From positions 40,174 through 55,546 of the forward strand of contig FR901610.1 of NCBI GenBank assembly GCA_000438015.1: a stretch of 15,373 bases of DNA, in the 5' to 3' direction. Origin of the DNA: Coraliomargarita sp. CAG:312. GTDB lineage: Bacteria > Verrucomicrobiota > Verrucomicrobiia > Opitutales > Intestinicryptomonadaceae. The notes beneath the pieces were generated by a model that did no database searches, was not told where the DNA came from, and saw only the letters and a list, made by a program, of their open reading frames with translations. Both the position numbers and the translations under genes were made by a program. Positions 1 through 7,646 of the stretch are shown here, piece by piece; the first letter of the stretch is position 1, and the number at the start of each line of letters is the position of its first letter.

Positions 1-1
1 A

Positions 2-877
2 AGCAAATCCGCCGCAAAAATTCCAGCCGGCTCAAGAATAGTTTGCGCCGAACAAAAGGGGTCAAGAGTATTAATATGCGACGCTTCAATTTCCGACTGG
101 AACAAAGAGGGCGCAATTCTATGGGAATGGTCTCCCAGTAGCGACACTGCGATAGCGCCTGAACACCGAAAATGGTTCAATTGCCTAAGCGAAGTAAAAC
201 CTGTAAAAAATGCGACAGCAATTTTGGTGACGGCATCGGGCGGCGGCGTGGCGCTAGTGGACATAAAAAAGAATAAAGCCTCGTTTTATGCCTTCGACTC
301 AGGCAACATGCATTCAGCGTGCCTTCTTCCAGACGGCAATATCGTGACGGCATCCTCGGACGGCGACCACATTTGCCTGTTCGACATAAAAAACGGTTGC
401 CCTTCCCCCGAAAGCGCGAAGAAAAAAATCTACTACTTAAAATTCGCCCATGCCGTCGTATGGGACAAGAAACGCGAACTGCTCTGGGCAATGGGTCTTG
501 ATGAGATTGCCGCGTTTAAATATGCCCAAGAGCCCGAACCAATTCTCGAAAAAGTCGATTCAATACCTCTTTCCGGCGCGGCCTATGACGGTCACGACCT
601 ATGCGCGGTCCAGGGATTGGATCTCCTTTTCATGACAGGGAAAGGACTTAGCATTTTTGATCCCGATGAGCGAAAAATATATTTTTCAGCCAACATAGAA
701 AAATTAAAAAGCATATCAATGAACAACGGGGCAGTAATAGTAATGCGCGCAGACGAAAGCTGGTGGTCTCAGTCTATAAGGCTTGCGGGAGCCGGCATGC
801 TTCCAGCCGGAACATTAAAAGGGGCGCGGTTCTATAAAGCCAGATGGCTTGTACCAGACCATTTCAGCGGTAATTAA
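2..877 (+). CDS. DUF6528-type beta-propeller protein, 5' truncated by the window edge
   Basis: The reading frame is open from base 2 to a TAA at 875-877, so the window holds the last 291 residues and the true start lies upstream. The TTG at 224 lies inside this frame and is not the start. Repeating short beta-strand units are visible, such as RIVCAEQKGSRVLICD, NIVTASSDGDHICLFD and DLLFMTGKGLSIFDPD, which is the pattern of propeller blades. The segment WNKEGAILWEWSPSSD matches what I recall of the DUF6528 family, whose members are mostly secreted proteins of unknown role in Bacteroidota and Verrucomicrobiota, often near glycan-degradation genes. No signal peptide can be judged because the N-terminus is missing. 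A strong terminator follows within about 55 bases, so this is the last gene of its transcript. No catalytic motif is recognised. The propeller assignment is firm, the family name moderate. Confidence 0.7.
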   Translation, partial: SKSAAKIPAGSRIVCAEQKGSRVLICDASISDWNKEGAILWEWSPSSDTAIAPEHRKWFNCLSEVKPVKNATAILVTASGGGVALVDIKKNKASFYAFDSGNMHSACLLPDGNIVTASSDGDHICLFDIKNGCPSPESAKKKIYYLKFAHAVVWDKKRELLWAMGLDEIAAFKYAQEPEPILEKVDSIPLSGAAYDGHDLCAVQGLDLLFMTGKGLSIFDPDERKIYFSANIEKLKSISMNNGAVIVMRADESWWSQSIRLAGAGMLPAGTLKGARFYKARWLVPDHFSGN

Positions 878-928
878 AACTTTAATTTCAAAAATTTCCC
901 GGCATACGGAGATAAAAAACAGCTTTAT

Positions 929-967
929 GCAAAAAAGCGCAGCCTAAAAAATGGTTGCGCTTTTTGC
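929..967. terminator. Bidirectional intrinsic terminator between convergent genes
   Basis: A 13-bp stem pairs 932-944 (AAAAAGCGCAGCC) with 953-965 (GGTTGCGCTTTTT), with one G-T wobble and an 8-base AT-rich loop. Each arm has an A or T tract at its outer edge, so the hairpin can end transcription from both sides: the DUF6528 gene on the plus strand and the cupin lipoprotein operon on the minus strand. Nothing else is seen in 878-1026. Confidence 0.85.
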
Positions 968-1026
968 TCATACTTGCTTAAGAAACCGCGGCGGAAAAAT
1001 ACCGCCGGCGATTCAATAAAAAACTT

Positions 1027-1749
1027 TTAGAATCCGACTTTTGGATTTGTGTATCTATTGCCCGGAGTGTTATGGTATGAACCGTACTCCGTCACAACAG
1101 CGCCCTCAGGTCCGGCTATCTGATAATGGAAAGACCCTATGCGGCTAAGCCATACGACATTTCCTTTCTTTGAGTCGGCCTTTGTGACTTTGTGGACAGT
1201 TATAAAATTTTTCTGGCTTTCAGGAACTTTCACTTCCGGCAATTGGGTATCGTCCATTTCTCCTGTTTCTCCGAAACAATAAGTGGTTCCTGCGCGCGCC
1301 TGCCAGCATTCGTTCTTTGCGGGCAAGCCATCTTGGGCAACATGGGCGTGCTCAATCAGCATTTGGTTTGGAAGGAGTATTATTTCGTGCCCAAACACTC
1401 CATGCTTGTTTTCGTGCGCCCAGAATATGCCAGCCATCCCGACATTGGGGAAATCGCCCAAATCGAAATCTGTGACCCACATATTTTCGCGCAGATTATC
1501 GCTAATCGGATATCCGAGTTTTTCCATCGTATCAAAATATGCCTGCTTTGCGGCCTCTTGATCGAATTTTCCGTTTTTATAGAACATATCTTTTGTCATT
1601 TTCTTTTGTGTTTTAAGATTTTGTGCGGCGCATGCCGGACTCTGCGTCTGGCATGGTGTTCCGTCCGCCCCGCTGGAAGCGCATCCGCTGAACGCAGCCG
1701 CGGCGGCAAATGCAACCAGGCAAACTTTTATCCTATTTATTTTTTTCAT
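1027..1749 (-). CDS. Exported cupin-fold lipoprotein
   Basis: I start the 240-residue protein at the ATG at 1747-1749 (MKKINRIK), because this gives a clean lipoprotein signal: basic N-end, hydrophobic stretch and lipobox FSGC with the acyl-accepting Cys23. The longer frame from 1797 would bury the signal peptide. The body has a cupin pattern: IILLPNQM, then IEHAH (H134, H136), KNECWQ (E147), GTTYCFGETG, and later FHYQIAGPEGAVVTEY (H208). His, His, Glu and His are the usual cupin metal ligands. The ending YHNTPGNRYTNPKVGF resembles cupins of the D-lyxose isomerase-like group that I know from Verrucomicrobia and Planctomycetes, which are normally cytoplasmic. An aldose-ketose isomerase role is therefore possible but unproven, and envelope anchoring would be unusual. 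The start lies 7 bases after the stop of the large HzsA-like gene, and AAGG just upstream may serve as ribosome site, so translation is probably coupled. Confidence 0.68.
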   Translation of the reverse strand: MKKINRIKVCLVAFAAAAAFSGCASSGADGTPCQTQSPACAAQNLKTQKKMTKDMFYKNGKFDQEAAKQAYFDTMEKLGYPISDNLRENMWVTDFDLGDFPNVGMAGIFWAHENKHGVFGHEIILLPNQMLIEHAHVAQDGLPAKNECWQARAGTTYCFGETGEMDDTQLPEVKVPESQKNFITVHKVTKADSKKGNVVWLSRIGSFHYQIAGPEGAVVTEYGSYHNTPGNRYTNPKVGF

Positions 1750-1756
1750 CGCCTTA

Positions 1757-4700
1757 TTATTTTCCTTTCGGTTTGTTTCCGTCGGAGACGGCAACATTAT
1801 CCTTTAACGGAACCGTCAAACGGGTTAATTTAGAATCCTGCATGGGAGGTACGGAACGCAATTTCTTTGCGGCGGCGGCGGCGTCGTTTACAACAACGCG
1901 AATTCCGACATTATAAACCTTCTGCCATGGAGCATAATCTTTTCGGATTGAAACGCGCGCCCACTTTGCCCTATCGCGCCATGAACCTCCGCGGACCACT
2001 TTTTTGCCTTCAACCGGCCGGCCTCCCAATGTTTCGGAATAATTGTCGGAAGTCCATTCGCAAACATTGCCTTGCATGTCGTAAAGTCCAAACGGATTCT
2101 GTTTGTAAGAGCCTACATTCGCCATAACGAGATTGCCGTCGTCAACATCGGAGTCATAGGGAACAAAGGCAAGTTCCGGTTCCGGATTTACGCGCGGCTG
2201 GGGGTCGATGCCGTTTACCGCAAACTTCACAGCTTGGGCATCGCAGAAATTTTCAAACGCCCCGTAATTGTCGCCGAGTTTCCCGAACCAAAAGTCTTTA
2301 TCCGAGCCTCCCCTTGCAGCCCATTCCCACTGTTTTTCAGTAGGCAGGGAAACCTCTACTCCGCATTTTTCAGACAGCCACTTGCAGAATTCCGAGGCCT
2401 CGTTCCAACTTACCCTGATTACGCTCTGGTCGGGTTCGTTTGCGGGATAGCCTTTGTTTATATGGTCTTTGTAATGGCGGTCTAAATGCCCGGATGAATG
2501 GTTTTTGTCGAAAGCGGAATATTGCAGGTTGGTGACCTCAAACTGCCCCATATAGAAAGGCTTTTCCACTTTCTGGACACTCGCAGGACCTTCGTCGAAG
2601 AATCCGTCGTTGCTTCCCATGACATAGCCTCCCGCCGGAATGAGGACTAGACGCATTGAAATGCCGTTAGGCAAGTCTATCGCAAGATTTTCGGGCAGAT
2701 CCGCCGTCGCCTTCATAGCCTTTGCTTTTTCTGCGTCAAACGGGAATCCGTCGGCTTTTAAGGCTGTCTTGGGATGCTTGGGGGCAGGTGCGGGCTGTTG
2801 GAATTTTTGGACTCCGCCGTCGTAGGTTATCTCCTCAGGGTTTTCATGGCGGTTGGCGTATTTTGCCAAATACTTCTTGCGGAGTTCTATTCCATTGTCG
2901 GGAATTTTACCATAAACCTCCGTCCAAGTACCGTAGCAAGGTACGTTCAAGTCTATCCAAGTAGTAAGGATTTTCATAGACTGGGCGTCCAACTTTACGC
3001 CGTTATGACCCTTTTTGAGCATTTGGATAAGTTCGCTTGTGTCAGCGTAAAATTCAAGGGGCGAAAGCATATTTTGATTGCTTTCCGGCCCGGAGCGGCG
3101 GACGTACGGATGCAGCGAAAGATAAGATTTCGGGAAACCGCGCCATCCCTTCAAGTTGCGCGCAAAATTTGGGCGGCCTTTTTGCGAGCCGTCGTGGCAT
3201 CCCACACAATATCTGTCAAGAACAGGCTGAACGTCGCGCACAAAAGAATATCCTCTTACTCCCGCTATGAACTCTTTTATGTCAGCCGGTTTTTTTCTCG
3301 CCGCAAGGGCAGGCGCCGAAGTCGGGGACATTCCCTGCCCCTCGTGGCATCCGACGCAGCTTTGAACTTCTCCCGGCATTACAGTAAACCAGCTGCGCAT
3401 TAAAGCCAGCGCTTTCCCGTCCTTGTCCAGCGGCTGAATCGCAATAGGTCTGTTAGCTGGAACCTTAAACATCGCCGATCCGTCTTCGGCCACAGGAACT
3501 GTGCCGTGTATGCGCTTTACATCCCACGAGCCTTCGTTGCCGATTAAATCGTGGCCGCCCGTGTCGCGATAGCAATAATGGTATTCAAATATGCGAAGCT
3601 CTTTAACGGTCCCGCGCGGAACGCCTTTCAGGCCTTCGCCCTGGTAAATGTCATTTAAGAACACATAGCCGTAGTCGATATCCGGATCTGTTTTATCCAT
3701 AATTTCGGTCGGCTTCTTGCGGGCTTGGGCTGGCATGGGTTCAAACATGTGCCCGCCGGAATCGTGTTTCTTGAGCAAAGTCATATTGTCAAACTTGTCT
3801 ATTAGGTAGATCCCATAGGGCGTTCCCGGAGCCTGCTGCACAGAAGCAACGATAAACTTCTCAGACAATGGATAAGGATGCAAAACTCTGGGCCACTTTC
3901 CGTCAACCAACTGGTCTACGATTCTAGCCTCGTAATCCCTGCCGTAGGAAGGGAACTTATGGACTCTACCACTTTCTTCTTTCGTGCCCTTTGAAACGTC
4001 GAACATATGCAGTTCTCCCGCCCTCGCCACGCCGTGGTGACCGCTTACAATGCCAACAAACTTGTTGGGATCGTTCGGAATCTGGCGGCAATAGAACAAT
4101 GAATTAGGCCAATAACTTGTAGAGCCGTAGAACGAAGACTGGGCGGTTCCGTCGGGATTCATATGCATGAGAATTCTCGCAAAGTAATGCGAGTTGTCGG
4201 TATATTCCCAGCGTGTGTAAAGTATGCGCCCGTTGTCCAATACGACAGGCATCCAGTCGGCGTCCTGCTCAAAAGTCAATTGCCTTATGGTATTGTCTAC
4301 GTCCTCAGGCGAGCCGGCATCCGGATCCAGAACGTATAGATTTGGCACATAGTCTATCCCCGTAACGCAAGGCACGCCTACAAAGCACGCAGTGCTGCAA
4401 TAAAGAATTCTGCCGTCCGGCAAATACACTCCGTCGTAATTGTCTATTTTATCGTGTATGCGCGGCGTTATATTGCGAACTTTCTTTGAATCCAAATCAA
4501 GCTCGTCTATCTGCCAAAGCCCCCTGTCGTCTATAGTGGAGTACAATACCTTTTTACCGTCGTACGACACGTCTAGATCCATAATTGCATTGTCTTTTTC
4601 GGGCTTGAAAAGCAATTTTGCATCGCCGGGTTTGGAAATATCCATACTCCACAATTCATCCTTAAAGCTCTTTATGGCGTTTTCATCCCTCTTGCCGTTG

Positions 4701-6022
4701 CTTCTCCAAGATTTTGCAAGCAAGGCGGAATTGCCCTGCCAATTTTGAGGCAGTCCAAGGCTGCGGGTTCCGCCATGCCTTTTTACGAGAATCCAATTTT
4801 TGTAATTTTTCAAAATCGGATTTGCCAAAAGCGCCGAATCCGCAAACTTCCTAAAATCCTCAGCATCTTTCAATGCTTGGGCGTCTCCCGAAAGAATTCC
4901 TTTTTTTATCGCGGGAATGCGCTTTTCAAAATCAGCAAGCTTGCCAAACAGTTGCTTATCCTTTCCGTAATCCGGATAGTCCCGCGCGATATCCTCCATC
5001 GCCCGGCGCACATTCGCGATATCGTATCCCAAAAGCGACTCTACCTTAAGCGCATTTACTCCGTCTTCAAAAATTTTTATCCTCTCTATAAAAGCCGATT
5101 CCCCAGCATTGCGCTTTGAGGCGTTGAAACGGCGTTCCAATTCCCCGGCGGAGAACATTGAGCGTTCTATAAGAAAATCCAGCGGATACGCATAGAAATC
5201 TGTGGGCCTAAACTTGGCATCGATAGGAGAAGAGAGCGAACCTCTGTTGTCGGAGGCGGCAAACAACGCCGGCAAAACCGTTGAATTCGACATTCCGTGC
5301 ACATTTTTTAGCGCTTGAGCAAATTCGGGAAAATCGGCTTCCGCCTTTTGAGCCAAGAATATAGCAGGATCGGCGTAAGGATTAAAATAGAACAGCTTCA
5401 AATCCTTGTCCCCTGCCCCTTCAAATTTAAAAATGAGAGTATTTTTACCTTTTTTTAAGTCTAGCGTCAAAATGCTTGGCGCGACATATCCGTTCCAATA
5501 TTTCCCGGCCTTATAAACCGACTTCCCGTTTAAGAATACTTCGGCAACCTGCATATGGGCAAAGGAAACTGCTATGCGCATATCTTTCTTCGCCTCTATG
5601 CCCCTTTCCAGAAAAATCAAATAGTTCCCGGTAAAGCGGGGATTGTATTTTTGCAGGTTAAAAGGCTCTCCGTCCTGAATTTCGGCAATTTCCCATACCT
5701 TGCCGCCGCCGTACACAGCGTTTTCGTCGACGGGATTTTTAAGCGGGTTTAAAGCTTCCGCAATATTCCCCGGGAAAGCCTTCAAATTGACGCTAGCCCG
5801 CCAAGGCGCAAATGAAACTTCGGGCGCCAAAGATTTCTTTTGTTCCTCCGCCCACTTTGCATACTGCGGGCGCGTCTTTTCAAAAGTTTGGGCAAAAGTT
5901 TCCCCTTTTGCGTAAAGTTTGTCTGCGGCAGCCTTTGCATCGGCTTCGGACGCGCACGGTTGGGCAAAAAGCCAAGACGCACCGGATAAAGCGAGCGTCA
6001 ACATAAGCAATAGTTTTTTCAT
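1757..6022 (-). CDS. Secreted HzsA-related multidomain protein: propeller, two c-haem motifs, SUMF domain
   Basis: This 1421-residue protein begins with a signal peptide (MKKLLLMLTLALSGASWLFA, cut before Q21). Residues about 100-215 look like a jelly-roll or galactose-binding-like module. About 230-400 is helical. About 410-860 carries WD/PD40-like beta-propeller repeats (MDLDVSYDGKKVLYST, YDGVYLPDGRILYCST, LDNGRILYTRWEY) and the hydrazine-synthase alpha-like region (IVSGHHGVARAGEL, KHDSGGHMFEP). Two haem c motifs, CVGCH, sit at 889-893 and 939-943. Residues about 1115-1380 form an SUMF/FGE-like domain (LVLIPAGGYVMGSNDG, LPTEKQWEWAARGG, GLYDMQGNVCEWTSDN, VVRGGSWRDRAKWARVS). The cysteine pair of true formylglycine-generating enzyme, expected after the GGS motif, is absent, so this domain is probably binding or structural. 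Known relatives are annotated HzsA-related in Planctomycetes and Verrucomicrobia, with function unknown; hydrazine synthesis is not implied. The product should be periplasmic or surface-located and needs cytochrome c maturation. No nearby Shine-Dalgarno is seen. Confidence 0.85.
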   Translation of the reverse strand: MKKLLLMLTLALSGASWLFAQPCASEADAKAAADKLYAKGETFAQTFEKTRPQYAKWAEEQKKSLAPEVSFAPWRASVNLKAFPGNIAEALNPLKNPVDENAVYGGGKVWEIAEIQDGEPFNLQKYNPRFTGNYLIFLERGIEAKKDMRIAVSFAHMQVAEVFLNGKSVYKAGKYWNGYVAPSILTLDLKKGKNTLIFKFEGAGDKDLKLFYFNPYADPAIFLAQKAEADFPEFAQALKNVHGMSNSTVLPALFAASDNRGSLSSPIDAKFRPTDFYAYPLDFLIERSMFSAGELERRFNASKRNAGESAFIERIKIFEDGVNALKVESLLGYDIANVRRAMEDIARDYPDYGKDKQLFGKLADFEKRIPAIKKGILSGDAQALKDAEDFRKFADSALLANPILKNYKNWILVKRHGGTRSLGLPQNWQGNSALLAKSWRSNGKRDENAIKSFKDELWSMDISKPGDAKLLFKPEKDNAIMDLDVSYDGKKVLYSTIDDRGLWQIDELDLDSKKVRNITPRIHDKIDNYDGVYLPDGRILYCSTACFVGVPCVTGIDYVPNLYVLDPDAGSPEDVDNTIRQLTFEQDADWMPVVLDNGRILYTRWEYTDNSHYFARILMHMNPDGTAQSSFYGSTSYWPNSLFYCRQIPNDPNKFVGIVSGHHGVARAGELHMFDVSKGTKEESGRVHKFPSYGRDYEARIVDQLVDGKWPRVLHPYPLSEKFIVASVQQAPGTPYGIYLIDKFDNMTLLKKHDSGGHMFEPMPAQARKKPTEIMDKTDPDIDYGYVFLNDIYQGEGLKGVPRGTVKELRIFEYHYCYRDTGGHDLIGNEGSWDVKRIHGTVPVAEDGSAMFKVPANRPIAIQPLDKDGKALALMRSWFTVMPGEVQSCVGCHEGQGMSPTSAPALAARKKPADIKEFIAGVRGYSFVRDVQPVLDRYCVGCHDGSQKGRPNFARNLKGWRGFPKSYLSLHPYVRRSGPESNQNMLSPLEFYADTSELIQMLKKGHNGVKLDAQSMKILTTWIDLNVPCYGTWTEVYGKIPDNGIELRKKYLAKYANRHENPEEITYDGGVQKFQQPAPAPKHPKTALKADGFPFDAEKAKAMKATADLPENLAIDLPNGISMRLVLIPAGGYVMGSNDGFFDEGPASVQKVEKPFYMGQFEVTNLQYSAFDKNHSSGHLDRHYKDHINKGYPANEPDQSVIRVSWNEASEFCKWLSEKCGVEVSLPTEKQWEWAARGGSDKDFWFGKLGDNYGAFENFCDAQAVKFAVNGIDPQPRVNPEPELAFVPYDSDVDDGNLVMANVGSYKQNPFGLYDMQGNVCEWTSDNYSETLGGRPVEGKKVVRGGSWRDRAKWARVSIRKDYAPWQKVYNVGIRVVVNDAAAAAKKLRSVPPMQDSKLTRLTVPLKDNVAVSDGNKPKGK

Positions 6023-6050
6023 GGCAATATTCTATTATTTTGTTTTTCCT

Positions 6051-6072
6051 AAAACGGCGCGTTCTTCGCCGG
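6051..6072 (-). terminator. Weak possible terminator or attenuator after the lsrF-like gene
   Basis: On the minus strand a 5-bp stem CGGCG/CGCCG with a 7-base loop is followed by TTTT. It lies in the 77-base gap between the lsrF-like stop and the HzsA-like start. The stem is short and the T run brief, so it could at most thin out transcription into the downstream genes. The 77 bases hold nothing else clear. Confidence 0.25.
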
Positions 6073-6099
6073 AAAATCCTCCCCCGCCGTGACGCATCA

Positions 6100-6978
6100 T
6101 CAGCGCGCAGCGGACAAATCCCTATACATTTCAAAAGCCTCCGCAGGCTTTGCGCCGTCGTGGACTACCGCACGCACGGCTTGAATCATCGCGGCGGGAT
6201 TTTCCGACTGGAAAATATTCCTTCCCATATCCACGCCCCTTGCTCCGCTTGAGATTGCTTTGTAAGCCAACTCTAAAGCGCCTTGCTCCGGAAGTTTCTT
6301 CCCGCCAGCAATGACAATAGGAACGGGGCATCCCGCAACGACCTTCTCAAATCCCTCATCGCAATAGTATGTCTTCACGAATGTCGCCCCGTTTTCGGCG
6401 CACACGCGCGTTGCCAACCCCAAGTAGCGGGCGTCGCGCACAAGATCTTTACCGACTGCCGTGACTCCAAGAGTTGGAATTCCGTACCTTGCGGTGAAAT
6501 CTGCGCAGCGGGCGAGATTCTCTATGGTCTTTGCCTCGAAAGTGCTTCCGATTGCAACCATTGGGGCTATTGCCGAAGCGTCGAGTTTTATTGCGTCGTC
6601 TATTCCGACAAGGCACTCATTATTTAATTCCGTAAGGATTGTTGATCCCGCGCTAAACCTCAAAGCAAGAGGTTTTGCCAATTCCGGAGGAACGATTGAG
6701 CGCAACGCTCCGCGGGTGCACATGATGCAGTCCGCATACGGTATTAAAGGAACTATCGATATATCCATACGCTCCAAACCGCTCGTGGGCCCCATTATGT
6801 ATCCATGGTCGAACGCCAGCATAACGGTATTGCCGCTCTTGGGATTAAATATTCTCGAAAGCCTCGACTTCACGCCCCAATCCGCATGAGCAGCTCCCCT
6901 AAGAAAAAATCCTTCTGATTTTTCGCATTTGTCCGTCCCGAAATTCTCGGCCTCTTTAAAGCCATCCATGTCAGCCAT
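6100..6978 (-). CDS. lsrF: LsrF-like class I aldolase / 3-hydroxy-5-phosphonooxypentane-2,4-dione thiolase
   Basis: The 292-residue sequence aligns with remembered E. coli LsrF over its whole length: shared blocks include DWGVKSRLSRIFNPKSGNTV, MLAFDHGY, GLERMDI, CTRGALRS and VAGCPVPIVIAGGKKLPE, then GVDMGRNIFQSENP. K202 in FVKTYYCDEGFE matches the Schiff-base lysine of E. coli LsrF (Lys203). In E. coli this enzyme ends autoinducer-2 breakdown, cleaving phospho-HPD with CoA to DHAP and acetyl-CoA. The fold is a TIM barrel of the DeoC/LacD class. A strong GAGGAG ribosome site lies 6 bases before the ATG, and dhaL ends 17 bases upstream, so the gene belongs to the dhaK-dhaL transcript. No lsrK, lsrG or Lsr transporter is in the window. 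The natural substrate may therefore be another phosphorylated keto-sugar rather than AI-2. Family placement is strong, the exact reaction inferred. Confidence 0.88.
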   Translation of the reverse strand: MADMDGFKEAENFGTDKCEKSEGFFLRGAAHADWGVKSRLSRIFNPKSGNTVMLAFDHGYIMGPTSGLERMDISIVPLIPYADCIMCTRGALRSIVPPELAKPLALRFSAGSTILTELNNECLVGIDDAIKLDASAIAPMVAIGSTFEAKTIENLARCADFTARYGIPTLGVTAVGKDLVRDARYLGLATRVCAENGATFVKTYYCDEGFEKVVAGCPVPIVIAGGKKLPEQGALELAYKAISSGARGVDMGRNIFQSENPAAMIQAVRAVVHDGAKPAEAFEMYRDLSAAR

Positions 6979-6984
6979 TTTCTT

Positions 6985-6990
6985 CTCCTC
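6985..6990 (-). promoter_or_regulatory. Strong Shine-Dalgarno GAGGAG for the lsrF-like gene
   Basis: On the minus strand GAGGAG stands 6 bases before the ATG at 6978. It is one of only two strong ribosome sites in the window and fixes the start of the lsrF-like gene. Most other genes here have weak or no such site. Confidence 0.8.
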
Positions 6991-6995
6991 GTATA

Positions 6996-7613
6996 TTATT
7001 CTTTTAATGCCTTTTCAAATTCCCTAAAAATAATCGATATTGAAACCGCTCCGGCGTCCAAACTCCCAACAGATTTTTCCCCAAGATTTTTAGCCCTTCC
7101 AAATTTAGCAGCCAAACATTCGGTGCTTTTTGCCCCTTTTTCCGCGGCCTCTGCCGCAGCGGAAAACGCTGATTCAACAGACTTGCTTCCGCGCATAGCG
7201 GCGACGGCGGGAACGAGGGCATCCATCAAAGTCTTGTCGCCAACATCCGCTTTTGTATTGGACCGCAAAGAGCTTAAGCCGCTTTCAAACGCTGTCTCCA
7301 GTTCTTCCCCCCCAAGCTCTTGAGCCCCAGCTTTAATGCCATCGGAAATCCCCATAAAAAAAGAGCCAAAAAGCGTGCTTGTGGAACCGTTGGAATGAGA
7401 CATCGCAGCAAACCCGGCGTCAAAAAAAGCGTCTTTTAAATTTGATGCCTTTGACACGGCATCGTTTGCCGCCCGCATTGCCCCCTTTACGGCGGATCCG
7501 TGGTCTCCGTCACCGCAGACCGCGTCCAAAGCCGACAGTTCATTCTCGCGCGCAGATATTTCCGCCGTTGCGGCGGAAAACATCTTTTTTAAATTCTCAA
7601 GATTTAGATTCAT
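6996..7613 (-). CDS. dhaL: Dihydroxyacetone kinase subunit L-type protein (ATP/ADP-binding)
   Basis: The 205 residues match the normal DhaL length of about 210. DhaL is the all-alpha nucleotide-binding subunit that passes phosphate to the ketose held by DhaK. The Mg-binding motif is intact: D30, D35 and D37 in LDAVCGDGDHG, matching Asp30, Asp35 and Asp37 of E. coli DhaL. Other family blocks are GDKTLMDALVPAV and the C-terminal SVGSLDAGAVSISIIF (E. coli has DPGATSV). The phosphate-loop region reads SNGSTSTLFG at about 74-83, where E. coli has GGASGPLFG, so this position has diverged and may mark a subfamily with another substrate or phosphate donor. The gene starts 33 bases after dhaK, with only a weak AAGG upstream, and sits 17 bases before the lsrF-like gene. 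No DhaM or PTS gene is present in the window. Confidence 0.88.
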   Translation of the reverse strand: MNLNLENLKKMFSAATAEISARENELSALDAVCGDGDHGSAVKGAMRAANDAVSKASNLKDAFFDAGFAAMSHSNGSTSTLFGSFFMGISDGIKAGAQELGGEELETAFESGLSSLRSNTKADVGDKTLMDALVPAVAAMRGSKSVESAFSAAAEAAEKGAKSTECLAAKFGRAKNLGEKSVGSLDAGAVSISIIFREFEKALKE

Positions 7614-7646
7614 ACAATTTTAATGCGCCTTGCATGCGATTTAAAT

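Noticed and set aside
224..877. A separate gene starting at the TTG at 224
   Set aside because: The same frame is open without a stop back to base 2 and encodes matching propeller strands, so 224 is internal to a truncated gene.
1750..1797. Longer start of the cupin lipoprotein at 1797
   Set aside because: It would overlap the upstream gene and place 16 charged residues before the lipoprotein signal; the ATG at 1749 fits export.
1757..2700. Functional formylglycine-generating (sulfatase-activating) enzyme
   Set aside because: The catalytic cysteine pair expected after the VVRGGS motif is missing, and no sulfatase gene is in the window.
2072..3403. Plus-strand frames inside the HzsA-like gene, up to 209 residues
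   Set aside because: They are shadows of the minus-strand gene, with no family motifs, signals or ribosome sites.
1757..6022. Hydrazine synthase and anammox metabolism
   Set aside because: Only the alpha-type domain is present, fused to unrelated modules, and no other hydrazine synthase subunit lies nearby; the related proteins occur widely in PVC bacteria without anammox.
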